64,000 nt of DNA from Desulfofarcimen acetoxidans DSM 771 (GCF_000024205.1 NC_013216.1:868001-932000); one strand, 5' to 3'; positions 28,515 to 37,704 are shown, numbered from the stretch's first letter. Program-made: numbers and translations. Notes: generated by a model not told the origin, from the sequence alone.

Positions 28515-29390
28515 TCAATATTTTCTCATGAAGTTCATAAAGGCAAGAAGAGTTGGACAGTGGTGCTGATCCTTAGCAGTTACTAAATATACCCATCGGG
28601 TTAAAGCAGTTCCTTCCCCTTTAACGACCTGCAGAGCACCGGAGACTAATTCTGTTTCCACAGCTCGTTTAGGCAGAAAAGCAACACCGATTCCGGTTAT
28701 TACCAGTCTTTTAATTACTTCATTATCTGGAATCTCCATAATTAATTTAGGTCTAATGTCGTACTTAGCCAGATGATCTTCTATAGTAATTCTAGTAGAA
28801 GAGGGTTTTTCTCTTGTAATCAATGGGTAGTTAATAAAAATTTCGTTAAACATAGGAGAATCCTCACCAGGGGGACAAACCAAAACCAGAGCATCCTGGG
28901 TATATCTCTCTAAATGTATTCTGTCGCTTTCCAACGGTCCCACCACTAGGGCTAAATCCAGTTTTCCATCTTCAATTCTCTTAATCAATTTTTGTCCGCT
29001 ATCCAGTTGTAAGGAGACTTTAATATTAGGAAAACGAGTATAGAATTCTTTCAAGATTGAAGGGAGCAGATAGCAGCCTAACACCGGGCTAACCCCTAAT
29101 CGAACTTCCCCCCTTTCCAAGTCGTGGTACTGGGCCAGTGTCCGGCCAGCCTGCTGAGCCAGACCCATGATGCGATCCGCATAATCATAGAGAGACCGGC
29201 CGGCGTCGGTTAGCACCACCTTGCGGCCACGCTGTGTAAATAAATCCAGTCCTAATCCTTTTTCTAGTGATGAAATTTGCCGTGATACTGCCGGTTGACT
29301 TAAGTTAAGTTCTTCTCCAGCCTTGGAATAACTCAAGTGTCTAGCCACCGAGTGAAAAACCCGCAGGTAGTTAAAAATTATATCAGTCAA
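28515..29390 (-). CDS. LysR-family transcriptional regulator
   Basis: A protein of about 291 residues with the LysR winged helix (LRVFHSVARHLSYSKAGEEL, LSQPAVSRQISSLEKGLGL, LFTQRGRKVVLTDAG) and a periplasmic-binding-type effector domain (RLGVSPVLGCYLLPSILKEF, GKLDLALVVGP). It belongs to the CysB/CysL-like branch. TTG at 29388-29390 is preferred as start since GGTGG lies seven bases before it; an upstream in-frame ATG at 29435 has no site. It is divergent from selD, so it might control the selD side; the effector is unknown. Confidence 0.9.
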   Translation of the reverse strand: MTDIIFNYLRVFHSVARHLSYSKAGEELNLSQPAVSRQISSLEKGLGLDLFTQRGRKVVLTDAGRSLYDYADRIMGLAQQAGRTLAQYHDLERGEVRLGVSPVLGCYLLPSILKEFYTRFPNIKVSLQLDSGQKLIKRIEDGKLDLALVVGPLESDRIHLERYTQDALVLVCPPGEDSPMFNEIFINYPLITREKPSSTRITIEDHLAKYDIRPKLIMEIPDNEVIKRLVITGIGVAFLPKRAVETELVSGALQVVKGEGTALTRWVYLVTAKDQHHCPTLLAFMNFMRKY

Positions 29391-29513
29391 CAAATCACCA
29401 CCTATAATAAAATTGTATAGGTTAAATACAAACAATGCATTTGTATTATATAAAATATAGTGCTAAGCTGTAAACATGTATTGAGTTATGCTGCCTGTGA
29501 TAGAGTTTTCTTT

Positions 29514-29597
29514 AGAGACCTGGTTGTGGCAGTGGTAGGAGGCGGTGATGCAGCAGTGGAAGTGGAAAATACCTTGCTGACATCAAATAAAGGGTAG
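29514..29597 (+). pseudogene. Thioredoxin reductase-like fragment
   Basis: A 27-codon open stretch reads RDLVVAVVGGGDAAVEVE, the NADPH-binding GGGDSA-type motif of thioredoxin reductases, and then stops at TAG. Nothing before or after continues the protein. It is the remnant of a deleted flavoprotein gene between the LysR gene and selD. Confidence 0.5.
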
Positions 29598-29664
29598 AAT
29601 AAGTTCGATATTTAAGTATATTTCTATAATTATAAATACCTGTTAAGAAAGGAAATTTTACATT

Positions 29665-30699
29665 ATGGATGTTAATCTCACCTCGTATTCACCTGGCTCT
29701 GGATGAGCATGTAAAATAGGTCCGGCGGACCTATTGGAGCTTCTATCCGGATTGCCTAAAGTGGTTGACCCCAAGGTGTTAGCTGGCCGGGAGGATAATG
29801 CCGCTGTTTATAAAGTAAGTAATGACTTGGCTGTGGTTCAAACGGTGGATTATATCACCCCGGTAGTGGATGACCCGTATCAATATGGCATGATTGCTGC
29901 AGCCAATGCCATTAGCGATATTTATGCGATGGGAGCAACTCCGGCTTTTGCCCTAAATATTGTAGGCTATCCTAACCAATCCCTGCCTTTAAGCATTCTT
30001 GGCCAGATATTAAAGGGTGGTGCGGACAAGGCTGCAGAAGCTGGTATTGCCATTATCGGAGGTCACTCTATTACTGACCATGCACCTAAGTACGGCTTGG
30101 TGGTAACCGGCTTTGTTAATCCAAGCCGGATGATCAGCAAAAAGGGAGCTAAACCAGGAAATGCTTTAATATTAACTAAACCGTTGGGTATTGGAGTGAT
30201 CACAACAGGCATAGATCGTAAGCTTGTAAATAATGAGCTAATAGGACGAGTTACTAAACAGATGACTACATTAAACAAACAGGCTGCTGAGATTATGCAG
30301 GAGGTGGGGGTAAATGCCTGTACGGATGTAACTGGCTTCGGACTGTTGGGACATTTACGTGAGATACTCATAGCCAGTGGAACCGGGGCATGTATAACTG
30401 CTTCCAAGGTACCCATTATACCGGAAACTGAAGAATTAATACAAGCAGGGGCAGTGTCCGGGGGAACACATAACAATTATCGCTATTTACGTGATTTGGT
30501 TGAATGGGATACCAGACTCTCCAAGGAAGTAAAACTAATTTTGTGCGACCCGCAAACTTCGGGAGGTCTGTTGATTGCAGTTCCCCAAGAAAATAAAAAT
30601 AAATTACTCAAAGCTCTACAAAGTAAAGAAGAAGTCTTAACTGCAGTAGAAATCGGAGAAGTGGTTGAAGGGCCGGGTCAAGTTAGCGTGGTGGTTTGA
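29665..30699 (+). CDS. selD: Selenide, water dikinase (selenophosphate synthetase), selenoprotein
   Basis: SelD makes selenophosphate from selenide and ATP, the selenium donor for selenocysteine and selenouridine. The frame from ATG 29665 (site AAAGGA) contains an in-frame UGA at 29704-29706 at the family's active-site position: SPGSG-U-ACKIGPADLLELL, where other members have Cys or Sec followed by x-C-K or G-C-K. Downstream motifs are intact (EDNAAVYKVSNDLAVVQT, NAISDIYAMGATPAFALNI, GGHSI, TDVTGFGLLGH, CDPQTSGGLL). Full length is 344 residues with Sec at 14. A simple frame search would start it wrongly at 29734. Confidence 0.93.
29704..29737 (+). promoter_or_regulatory. bSECIS-like hairpin following the selD UGA
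   Basis: Eight bases after the UGA a perfect 9-bp stem AATAGGTCC/GGACCTATT (29715-29723 and 29727-29735) closes a short GGC loop. Bacterial SECIS elements, bound by SelB, lie at this distance and have a short G-bearing loop. It supports Sec insertion rather than termination. Confidence 0.75.
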
Positions 30700-31133
30700 T
30701 TATGAATTCATTGGAATTAAAAACTAATAAACGGGAGAAGGTTGATTACAAGTTGGAATCGGGGGGCCGCGATTAATAAATTGGCAGGCTGACTTGGTAG
30801 CTGAAGTTTATTATTTCTTTCTTGACCAGTAAATAGCCTTTAAACTCCGGGGTATTGGGGTTTAGGATATCAAAGCCTGAGAATATATATTCGGTTTTGA
30901 GATGATAGACTTGGCTCAAGATGCATATAATTTAAAAATAGGGGCGTTGTGAAGATATCCTAATAGCCTGTAAAGACAGTCTTTCTGGTTTTGGCGAGGC
31001 TATTTAACGCTGTTTTCCGTAATTGTGTCATTCGCCAAATTCGTAACTCCATGAAATATGTATCTTACAAGGAGCAGGGGATTAGCAGTAAGTATATTTT
31101 CCTTTCGTTCTCTCAAAAATAGCTATAAAAAAA

Positions 31134-31168
31134 GGAGATAGCTGGGAATAATATCCTTAGCTATCTCC
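31134..31168 (-). terminator. Intrinsic terminator, minus strand
   Basis: A perfect 10-bp stem GGAGATAGCT/AGCTATCTCC is followed on the minus strand by seven T. It lies downstream of the small minus-strand gene at 31384. The 430 bases between selD and here carry no gene I can support. Confidence 0.75.
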
Positions 31169-31383
31169 GGCAGGTAAGATCCATTATAAGCCCACCTAAA
31201 TCTACAAGGGAATAAATCAATTACACAAAATCTTGTAAACCACAGATATCGTTTTTGCTTTGCACGTTATGTTAACTAGAGAATTTAATAGTGGTATTGA
31301 ATAATTAGCGGCTCATACCACATACTACCATACTCGGTTTACTGGCTGCCCATGTTTACTACCAGTGACAATTAAATTAACCC

Positions 31384-31611
31384 TTACCCAAGAGCGATTA
31401 TTTGATTCATATTTATTCTTAATACTTGACCTGCGAAATAAGGAGCTGTAGCGGTTCTCAATCTAATAATTAAGAAACTATCTGTTGTAGTTGTCGTGTC
31501 TGTTGTGCCTGTAGTTTGATCAATCAGTTCACCAGTGAAAGCAAAGCCACCGGTAGTTAAAATATTAACAGTAACTCCTGTTGCAAAGTTAATTGCTGTT
31601 GATAATGCCAT
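31384..31611 (-). CDS. Small conserved-looking protein, unknown function
   Basis: A 75-residue protein starting at an ATG eight bases after AAGGGGG. It is rich in Thr and hydrophobic beta-type residues (VTVNILTTGGFAFTGELID, a poly-Thr turn, SFLIIRLRTATAPYFAGQVL). It looks like a small beta barrel that could form part of a coat or surface layer; I cannot name a family. It has its own terminator, so it is a single-gene unit. Confidence 0.7.
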   Translation of the reverse strand: MALSTAINFATGVTVNILTTGGFAFTGELIDQTTGTTDTTTTTDSFLIIRLRTATAPYFAGQVLRINMNQIIALG

Positions 31612-31801
31612 TTTTATACCCCCTTTATATTTTAAGTTATAATATGGGGTTAGTTAGACATTTGATACATTATTGGTATAAAGTACTTGTTCTATAATGT
31701 GGCTAGCAGTATGATGCTGCTAAAAAGCTAATGAAAATATATCTACGCCAATCATGGATCGCTCTATTAGATAATAAAAATATTGAAAGGGGCAATTTAA
31801 G

Positions 31802-32770
31802 ATGAATCCATGGGAAGGAAAGCATATATGGATATGGCAACTAAATCAGAGCGGCAGTCCCGAAGTCATTGTTAACCGTGCTGTGAATCTTGGTCTTGCC
31901 GGGCTTTTAGTGAAGGGTTGGGATGGAAGAAGCTACTGGTCGCAAATAGAGGATATTATTGCTTTGGCACACGCAGCAGGTTTAATTATTGGTGCATGGG
32001 GTTATAGTTACGGTACATATCCGCAGGGCGAGGCTGCGGCTGCAAAAAGGTGTTTAGATGCGGGTGCGGATTGGTTAATAATTGATGCTGAAGTTGAGTA
32101 TGAACAGAATCCCAGTAGAGCTGGCTCCGTTCTGGAGGCTTTTAGAGTTTTTGGCGTACCACTGGGTTATTCCAGTTTCGGCATACCGTCTTATCACAGT
32201 AAATTTCCCTGGCAGGTTTTTAACGCAGCTTGTGATGTAGTTTTACCTCAAGTATACTGGGGCGACTTTGCTATGCCGGTAGATAAAGCTTTATCTCTAT
32301 CTTTGCGTGACTGTATGCAATTTGGCATACCCGTTATGCCTGCCGGTCAGGTATATGGCAAGGTAGCAGCAGATGAAATTGTTAAATTTGCTGATTTGTG
32401 CAAGAATGCCGGTCTTCCCGGTATCAGTTATTGGGATTGGCAGGAAGCGGGCGAGGTAAGACTGGAAGCTGTGGGCGCGGCTGAATACGGAAAGATAATA
32501 GATGTAGTGAGTGATTGGGCAAAGGCGGGTTGGGATAAGGCAACAGCAAAAGGATTCATGGATGGTACTAATCCTCAAGGTGTAGTAACGAGGGAGATGT
32601 TAGCAGTAATTTTAGATCGGTGCGGCCTTCTGGATGCGGCTGAGATACCGCAAAGCGCTGTTGATACTCTAAAAAAAGAGGGTATAATAACCAGTGGGCA
32701 TCAGGCTGATTGGAGACCTACCTGGGGGGAACTGGCGGTTGTGGTTAGTAAACTGGAGGTTAAGAAGTAA
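31802..32770 (+). CDS. TIM-barrel glycoside-hydrolase-like protein with SLH-like tail
   Basis: A 322-residue protein starting after AAAGGGG. The first 235 residues look like a (beta/alpha)8 barrel of the glycoside hydrolase/lysozyme-like superfamily (LAGLLVKGWDGRSYW, WLIIDAEVEYE, VVLPQVYWGDF, GISYWDWQEAG), with acidic residues at barrel strand ends. The remaining 85 residues (WAKAGWDKATAKGFMDGT, GVVTREMLAVILDRCGLL) resemble S-layer-homology-like segments. No signal peptide is seen, which is odd for a wall-acting enzyme. Substrate unknown; a phage or spore-lysis origin is possible. Confidence 0.7.
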   Translation: MNPWEGKHIWIWQLNQSGSPEVIVNRAVNLGLAGLLVKGWDGRSYWSQIEDIIALAHAAGLIIGAWGYSYGTYPQGEAAAAKRCLDAGADWLIIDAEVEYEQNPSRAGSVLEAFRVFGVPLGYSSFGIPSYHSKFPWQVFNAACDVVLPQVYWGDFAMPVDKALSLSLRDCMQFGIPVMPAGQVYGKVAADEIVKFADLCKNAGLPGISYWDWQEAGEVRLEAVGAAEYGKIIDVVSDWAKAGWDKATAKGFMDGTNPQGVVTREMLAVILDRCGLLDAAEIPQSAVDTLKKEGIITSGHQADWRPTWGELAVVVSKLEVKK

Positions 32771-32865
32771 TTTCGCTGCCATAATGTGTTTAAAAGCTTG
32801 TTAAGAATATCACACTTAGCCTTGGCCGGGTTTTAATAGTTTAATAGTATCCATTTTCTCTTTTT

Positions 32866-32910
32866 GGCGAATAGAACCGAAGGCCCCTTCTGCCTTCGGT
32901 TCTATTCGCC
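32866..32910. terminator. Very stable 18-bp perfect hairpin
   Basis: GGCGAATAGAACCGAAGG (32866-32883) and its exact complement (32893-32910) flank a 9-base loop about 95 bases after the TIM-barrel gene. A T-run precedes it rather than follows it on the plus strand, so it is not a textbook terminator for either strand, though it could end or protect transcripts. Confidence 0.5.
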
Positions 32911-32973
32911 TTGATCCTCAATTTTCTCCAAACCAACGCTTTCCAGAATCTCATTGATTAGCTCCTCAGTCAA
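32902..32973 (-). CDS. Possible 23-residue peptide
   Basis: A TTG start at 32971-32973 lies seven bases after a strong AGGAGG on the minus strand and opens a short frame MTEELINEILESVGLEK that ends within the big hairpin. Such a strong site before a tiny helical acidic peptide is notable, but a chance occurrence or gene remnant is equally likely. The sequence 33100-33498 is AT-rich with no gene. Confidence 0.3.
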   Translation of the reverse strand: MTEELINEILESVGLEKIEDQGE

Positions 32974-33061
32974 CTTTCTCGCCTCCTATAAGTAATGACT
33001 TGAACATATTAACACTAAGTTGCTAAAATGTCAATGAATTACTTGTCTTATTTTGACCAAA

Positions 33062-33088
33062 AGAAAAACCTCCTGTTAGAACGGAGGT
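33062..33088 (-). terminator. Terminator-like hairpin, minus strand
   Basis: ACCTCC (33068-33073) pairs with GGAGGT (33083-33088) and is followed on the minus strand by TTTTTCTT. It would end a minus-strand transcript, but no minus-strand gene is visible just upstream. Confidence 0.4.
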
Positions 33089-33498
33089 CATAGGAGTGAA
33101 TATTTAGATTGGAGAGAATATATTTTAACGGCGCTTGGGAGTTGGAACTTTAGAAAGAACATTGCTGTGAGACTAATGCTGATGAATATGATATTAATAA
33201 TACTTACGGAACCTTAAAATAATATTAAATTGTTACTAACATATTTCGTTTTATTCTAAATAAACTTTTGGAATTTTTAAGAGTATTATAAGGGTTAATA
33301 TTATATTTCTTTTACTAAAATTTATCTTAAGATTGTTTTTTCCATGATAGTTGATGTAAAATTAATGTAGTTGGTTATATTTATAGAAAAGGTAAGCCGA
33401 GAAAAATTGATTAAAAACGTATAGTCATTTCAGTAGTTCATAATATTAAGCTTAAGGGTAGTTTTGATATCCAAGATTATTTGATCGGAGGCAATATT

Positions 33499-34089
33499 AT
33501 GGAGAGTAAAATATTCTATTTCGAGGATGTTAAATCCGAAAATACCGGAATCACCTTTAATTTAGTTCAAGAAAGATTGCAGAACTCAGGTATTAATAAA
33601 TTAGTATTAGCTTCTACTACAGGTACGACAGCCAAGAAAGCTATGGACTTTTTTAAAGATAGCGGTGTCAAGTTAGTAGTAGTACCTCATCAGTTTGACT
33701 TTTATAAAAAAGAGAACCCATTTCCTCATGATTTGGTTAAGACGCTTAGAGAATCCGGTCACGAAGTACACTTTGGAAGTATGCTTTTCCATACGGATAA
33801 TTTATATGGGAATAATACTTCAACTGCGATGGCGAACCTATTGCGCTGTTTTTGCCAGGGAATAAAAGTATGTTTTGAAATAGTTCTCATGGCCACAGAT
33901 GCAGGCCACTTAAGAAGTGGAGAGAAGGTAATAGCGATAGCCGGAACTGCCAAAGGTTCAGATACTGCTCTGGTTATGCAGGCAGCCTCTTCACAGCATA
34001 TAAGGAGGCTTCGGGTTAACGAAATTATTTGCAAGCCGCTTTACCCGCTAAATATAGATGAGGTTAAGGAGAAGATGGCCAAGGAATAA
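33499..34089 (+). CDS. Pyruvate kinase C-terminal (alpha/beta) domain-like protein
   Basis: A 196-residue stand-alone protein resembling the allosteric C-terminal domain of pyruvate kinase (KLVLASTTGTTAKKAMDFF, KLVVVPHQFDFYKKENPF, SGEKVIAIAGTAKGSDTAL). It lacks the catalytic barrel. Such free-standing domains occur in many Clostridia and archaea; their role is unknown, perhaps small-molecule binding. ATG at 33499 follows GGAGG at a good distance. Transcribed with the next gene, 33 bases away. Confidence 0.8.
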   Translation: MESKIFYFEDVKSENTGITFNLVQERLQNSGINKLVLASTTGTTAKKAMDFFKDSGVKLVVVPHQFDFYKKENPFPHDLVKTLRESGHEVHFGSMLFHTDNLYGNNTSTAMANLLRCFCQGIKVCFEIVLMATDAGHLRSGEKVIAIAGTAKGSDTALVMQAASSQHIRRLRVNEIICKPLYPLNIDEVKEKMAKE

Positions 34090-34122
34090 TTTAAACAGGA
34101 GTAAGAGGCCTATTACGATCTT

Positions 34123-34833
34123 ATGTTATTAAAACGAAAGGTACTAATTCAAATGAAAGCCAGGAATAAATGGACATGCATCGTTATTATAGTAATATTT
34201 TTTGTGATTGTGTTTGCCGGTCTCGCGATTGATAATTATGTAAAAAATAACGGTTCCAGATATATTACTAATGAGAATGATGTGCCCAAATCGGATGCTA
34301 TTCTCATACTGGGTGCCTATGTTTATCCCAATGGAATTGTGTCAACGATGTTAAATGACCGTTTAACTGTTGGTTTTGAACTTTATCAACGAGGCAAAGC
34401 TGCAAAATTAATAGTCAGTGGTGATCATGGAAAATTCAGTTATGATGAAGTCAACGCCATGAAAAAGTTCCTCATAGATAAAGGCGCCAGGAATGAAGAC
34501 GTATTCATGGATCATGCAGGTTTTAGCACATACGAAAGCTTGTATAGGGCAAGAGATATCTTTCAGGCTAAAAATATTATAATTGTTACACAGCAATACC
34601 ACTTGTTGCGGGCAGTTTTCATTGCCAGGGAATTAGGACTTAAAGCATACGGAGTTGCGGCAGATAGGCAGGATTACGGTATTGTTATGGAAAAATACAA
34701 GCTCAGAGAAATTGCTGCCAGGGACAAGGATTTCTTTAACGCGAAAATCATCAAGCCAAAACCCACTTTCTTAGGAGAAGCAATACCGGTAAAAGGTGAC
34801 GGGAGACTTACTAATGATAAAAATTCAAATTAA
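34123..34833 (+). CDS. SanA/YdcF-like DUF218 membrane protein
   Basis: A 236-residue protein with one N-terminal membrane helix (CIVIIVIFFVIVFAGLAI) and a DUF218 domain (DAILILGAYVYPNGIVS, LNDRLTVGFELYQRGKA, LIVSGDH, STYESLYRARDIF, IIVTQQYHLLRAVFIAREL). The family includes E. coli SanA and YdcF, linked to envelope barrier function or peptidoglycan intermediates. The domain would face outside. ATG at 34123 may be replaced by ATG at 34153; neither has a strong ribosome site. Confidence 0.85.
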   Translation: MLLKRKVLIQMKARNKWTCIVIIVIFFVIVFAGLAIDNYVKNNGSRYITNENDVPKSDAILILGAYVYPNGIVSTMLNDRLTVGFELYQRGKAAKLIVSGDHGKFSYDEVNAMKKFLIDKGARNEDVFMDHAGFSTYESLYRARDIFQAKNIIIVTQQYHLLRAVFIARELGLKAYGVAADRQDYGIVMEKYKLREIAARDKDFFNAKIIKPKPTFLGEAIPVKGDGRLTNDKNSN

Positions 34834-34845
34834 CTTGACAATAAA

Positions 34846-34897
34846 CAGTATGAGCCATTGCGATAGTATATTTTCAGCAATGGCTCATACTGTTTTT
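34846..34897 (+). terminator. Strong intrinsic terminator
   Basis: CAGTATGAGCCATTGC (34846-34861) pairs perfectly with 34877-34892 and is followed by a T-run. It ends the two-gene transcript above and also faces the convergent DUF1540 gene. Confidence 0.85.
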
Positions 34898-34922
34898 ATA
34901 TGAGTGCAGCTAATCTTTTTGA

Positions 34923-35171
34923 CTATTTCATTTTTTTAATTCCGTCAAGAGTCTTGTAATTAGAACCGTTAGGCATAAAAGATTTACAGCAAGTTGTCGT
35001 ACAATTTCCAGCTGATTCCGGGGTAAGCTGAGCTGCCATGTGGGCATCCATTTCTTCAGGATATTTTGCCCCAAATTCATCTGTTGCTACCAGAATTTCA
35101 TTAGCGGTACACTTGTTTCCTTGTTGCCAGTAATGGCAATCTTTAATAATGCAGTGAATATGTTGGTTCAT
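34923..35171 (-). CDS. DUF1540 protein
   Basis: An 82-residue cysteine-rich protein with the DUF1540 pattern: CIIKDCHYWQQGNKCTANEI near the start and NCTTTCCKSF near the end. The cysteines probably bind a metal ion. The family is widespread in spore-forming Firmicutes and has no known biochemical role. Start at an ATG after AAAGGGTGA on the minus strand. Confidence 0.88.
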   Translation of the reverse strand: MNQHIHCIIKDCHYWQQGNKCTANEILVATDEFGAKYPEEMDAHMAAQLTPESAGNCTTTCCKSFMPNGSNYKTLDGIKKMK

Positions 35172-35368
35172 TTATTTCACCCTTTCAAAGTTATTTACGA
35201 TATTATGGTTCGTAGTTAAATCATTTAATATGCGGTTTAAAATAAATTGTGTTGAGTTAAGTTATGATATCTAATGGATAAATATCAAAATAAGGAAATA
35301 ATGTTCAATTAGAAAGAGTAAACATTATTGATGAATCTTTTTTGAGAAACTTGTTGTATTTCCAAAGG

Positions 35369-35402
35369 AAAAACCACTAAGCGGCTCATGTACTTAGTGG
35401 TT
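35369..35402 (-). terminator. Terminator-like hairpin after the S24 repressor gene
   Basis: AACCACTAAG and CTTAGTGGTT form a perfect 10-bp stem; on the minus strand it is followed by five T. It sits five bases beyond the stop codon of the S24 repressor gene. Confidence 0.65.
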
Positions 35403-35406
35403 TTGA

Positions 35407-36423
35407 TTAATCTAAACCTGCTAATCTTTTAGCTAAATCCACCTGGATATCAATCATTTCCCGAATGGCGGAGGGTTTGATTCCGTTAGCGGCAGCTTTT
35501 TCGATTGCCTCATTCCATTCTTGCAAGTGATCCTCTTTAAGGTAGAGATATTCTTTATAAACATTTATTGACGGGGGTTCCTTGAGAATTTTAACTACAT
35601 TGCCCTGGATTTGGTCACCCGGCCCTAATTCAATATCTTTATACTTGGGATTAGCTGCTCTTAATAATACTTTATCATTTTCCTTGATGTAATACTTGAG
35701 GGTTGTTTCATCAGTGTTAACTAAAGCAACTACAATTTCACCAGGGTAAGGGTTGTAATCCTGCTTGCATAGAACAAGATCTCCTTCATTTATTCCCGCC
35801 CCGATCATGCTGTTCCCATTCACATATAATGCAAAATCTACTCTGCCAACAAGGTTTGCCGGGACATCAATTTCACCTATTTTATTTTGCTCAGATAATA
35901 AAGGTATGCCGGCTCTGATAGAACCTAAAATTGGAATTAAATCTGCGGCCTTATCAATATTTTTATTGGTTGAAGTCTTATCCAATAGCTTAAGTAGATT
36001 TAATCTATGTTTTCCGTTTAAAGGTTTTCCGCCGGCGGTTAGCATGACAGTGTCATTTTCTAAAATATCAGCTAATTCAATAACCATACTGTATTTTCGG
36101 GATAAATTATTTGTTTGCTGTGTATTTGTCATTACTCCAGGCGATCTTGGGACGGCAGCACATTTGCCATTCAGCAAATTTTTAATTTCTTCAGGAGCTT
36201 TTTCTTTGTAGCCTTCGACTACAAGGGTTTCCGGGTCACCATTCAAAACTTCAGCAAGTACACGAGACAGCTCCTCAGAGGGAGGCGGTTTCTTACCATT
36301 CCTGAGTTTGCTTATGTAGGAATGATCTATAGAAAACCCTTTTTCATTACAGAGTTCAGCTACTTTTCTTAAACTATAAGTAGATCTTTTGATGTATTCC
36401 GATAATAGTTCTGAGTAACTCAT
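35407..36423 (-). CDS. XRE-family regulator with S24 (LexA/CI-like) peptidase domain
   Basis: A 338-residue protein. The N-terminal helix-turn-helix (SLRKVAELCNEKGFSIDHS, YISKLRNGKKPPPSEELSRV) binds DNA; the middle is a linker; the C-terminal S24 domain has a self-cleavage site in GSIRAGIP, catalytic serine in NGNSMIGAGI and lysine in TLKYYI. Such proteins are cleaved upon RecA activation and derepress phage or damage genes. No phage genes are adjacent, so it may act as a host stress regulator or be left from a prophage. A C-terminal extension of about 60 residues is unusual. Confidence 0.88.
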   Translation of the reverse strand: MSYSELLSEYIKRSTYSLRKVAELCNEKGFSIDHSYISKLRNGKKPPPSEELSRVLAEVLNGDPETLVVEGYKEKAPEEIKNLLNGKCAAVPRSPGVMTNTQQTNNLSRKYSMVIELADILENDTVMLTAGGKPLNGKHRLNLLKLLDKTSTNKNIDKAADLIPILGSIRAGIPLLSEQNKIGEIDVPANLVGRVDFALYVNGNSMIGAGINEGDLVLCKQDYNPYPGEIVVALVNTDETTLKYYIKENDKVLLRAANPKYKDIELGPGDQIQGNVVKILKEPPSINVYKEYLYLKEDHLQEWNEAIEKAAANGIKPSAIREMIDIQVDLAKRLAGLD

Positions 36424-36942
36424 ATATTCACCTCTGTTTTATCTTAATATAGCGGGTAAGTATTGGTCAACATGATTATGGGAAATTTTCTTATTTTTTT
36501 AAACTGTGAGTGCCTTTTAGGTAGTATTTGAGCAAAAGTACTTGGTGACCTATTGAACACTTTTTGAACAAAAGAATATTAAAGTGTTATATTGCTAAAA
36601 GAATCTGACATAAGTTTATAAATCACTGCTGGTTTTTGCAGGAAATTTAATTCGTTTGTGGTATAGTAATTATTAAGAGTAAAAAAGTTTTCAATAAAAT
36701 ATACAGAAGCATTTCCTAATGTAAGGATGTTTTTAGTTATTAGAATAATCAGAATATTATTAATAGCCGGAAAGGTATAGAAAATATGCCAACCAATAAA
36801 ACAATGTATGTTGTTAAAATTCTACTCAATAGATATTTATAGAAACTTTTTTCTCTTAAAAACAATACTAATATATTACAAATTATGGGGGGTGTTATTT
36901 GATATTTTTTGTTAACTATCATAAAAAAGGAGGAGAAGGAAT

Positions 36943-37662
36943 TTGAAAAAGAAAATTACAATACTTATTTTTTGTTTGTTATTAATCTTCGTGACATCAA
37001 TAGCTGCGGCTAACGTAGATAACATTAAGCTTTTAGTTAATGGTAAGGATATCCAATCAGATGTGGCACCATTGATGCAAAATGATCGTGTACTTGTACC
37101 TATTCGTATTGTTGCTGAAGCATTAGGCTGTGATGTAAATTGGGATTCAGAAAACAGTTCTGTTGTTATTACTCGATCCAGTGGGGATAAATTCTTAAAA
37201 GGGAAAAACGATGCCAGTCAGTCTCAGCCTACCATTCATACTAATTTTGTTAAGGCAGTGGATTTAAAAGCGGCTCTTGATGATAGTGATATGGCAAAAC
37301 ATCCATTAGTTGTTGATGTCAGGACCCAAAAAGATTATGACGTGAGTCATATCCCGGGAGCTGTTTGGATAGCCGAAGCTCAAAATATTGCAGAGCCGGG
37401 TAACTTGACAAAGCTTGAGGATGCGTTAGCTGATCATGTTGCTAAGGGTGGTAAAAATGAGATAGTTATTTATTGTTACACCGGGAATACTGCCGGCCTG
37501 GCAGCAGGCGTACTTGGGGATGCAGGGCTTAATGTAAAGAACATGCGTTTCGGCTATTCAATTGCATGGGAAGGTACTAGACAAGCCGATGCTCCTATTT
37601 TTGGCCCAAGAGTAGATAAAGATGGTAACCCGGTAGCATATGAAACTCCGGTTGCCAAATAG
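36943..37662 (+). CDS. Secreted rhodanese with copper-amine-oxidase-type stalk domain
   Basis: A 239-residue protein: signal peptide (ITILIFCLLLIFVTSIAAA), a stalk domain (LLVNGKDIQSDVAPLMQ, VPIRIVAEALGCDVNWDSE) and a rhodanese domain (PLVVDVRTQKDYDVSHIPGA) with active-site cysteine in IYCYTGNTAGLAAG. Rhodaneses move sulfane sulfur; placed outside the membrane, this one may act on sulfide or thiosulfate. TTG start after GGAGGAGAAGG. Domain fusion with a stalk is characteristic of sulfate-reducing Clostridia (inference). About 520 bases upstream are AT-rich without genes. Confidence 0.88.
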   Translation: MKKKITILIFCLLLIFVTSIAAANVDNIKLLVNGKDIQSDVAPLMQNDRVLVPIRIVAEALGCDVNWDSENSSVVITRSSGDKFLKGKNDASQSQPTIHTNFVKAVDLKAALDDSDMAKHPLVVDVRTQKDYDVSHIPGAVWIAEAQNIAEPGNLTKLEDALADHVAKGGKNEIVIYCYTGNTAGLAAGVLGDAGLNVKNMRFGYSIAWEGTRQADAPIFGPRVDKDGNPVAYETPVAK

Positions 37663-37669
37663 TTGTTTT

Positions 37670-37696
37670 ATACCCCCTAATCAGGGGGTATTTTTG
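37670..37696 (+). terminator. Intrinsic terminator of the rhodanese gene
   Basis: ATACCCCCT/AGGGGGTAT stem with a 4-base loop, followed by a T-run, starting eight bases after the stop codon. Confidence 0.85.
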
Positions 37697-37704
37697 GTAT
37701 TTCG

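Noticed and set aside
30702-30776. Short frame just after selD (MNSLELKTNKREK...)
   Set aside because: No ribosome site and no family; it may be a remnant of a downstream selenium gene but evidence is too thin.
36424-36942. Possible LexA-like box (TTGAACAC...TTGAACAAAAG) near 36550
   Set aside because: Direct rather than inverted TTGAAC motifs; insufficient to call an operator for the S24 regulator.
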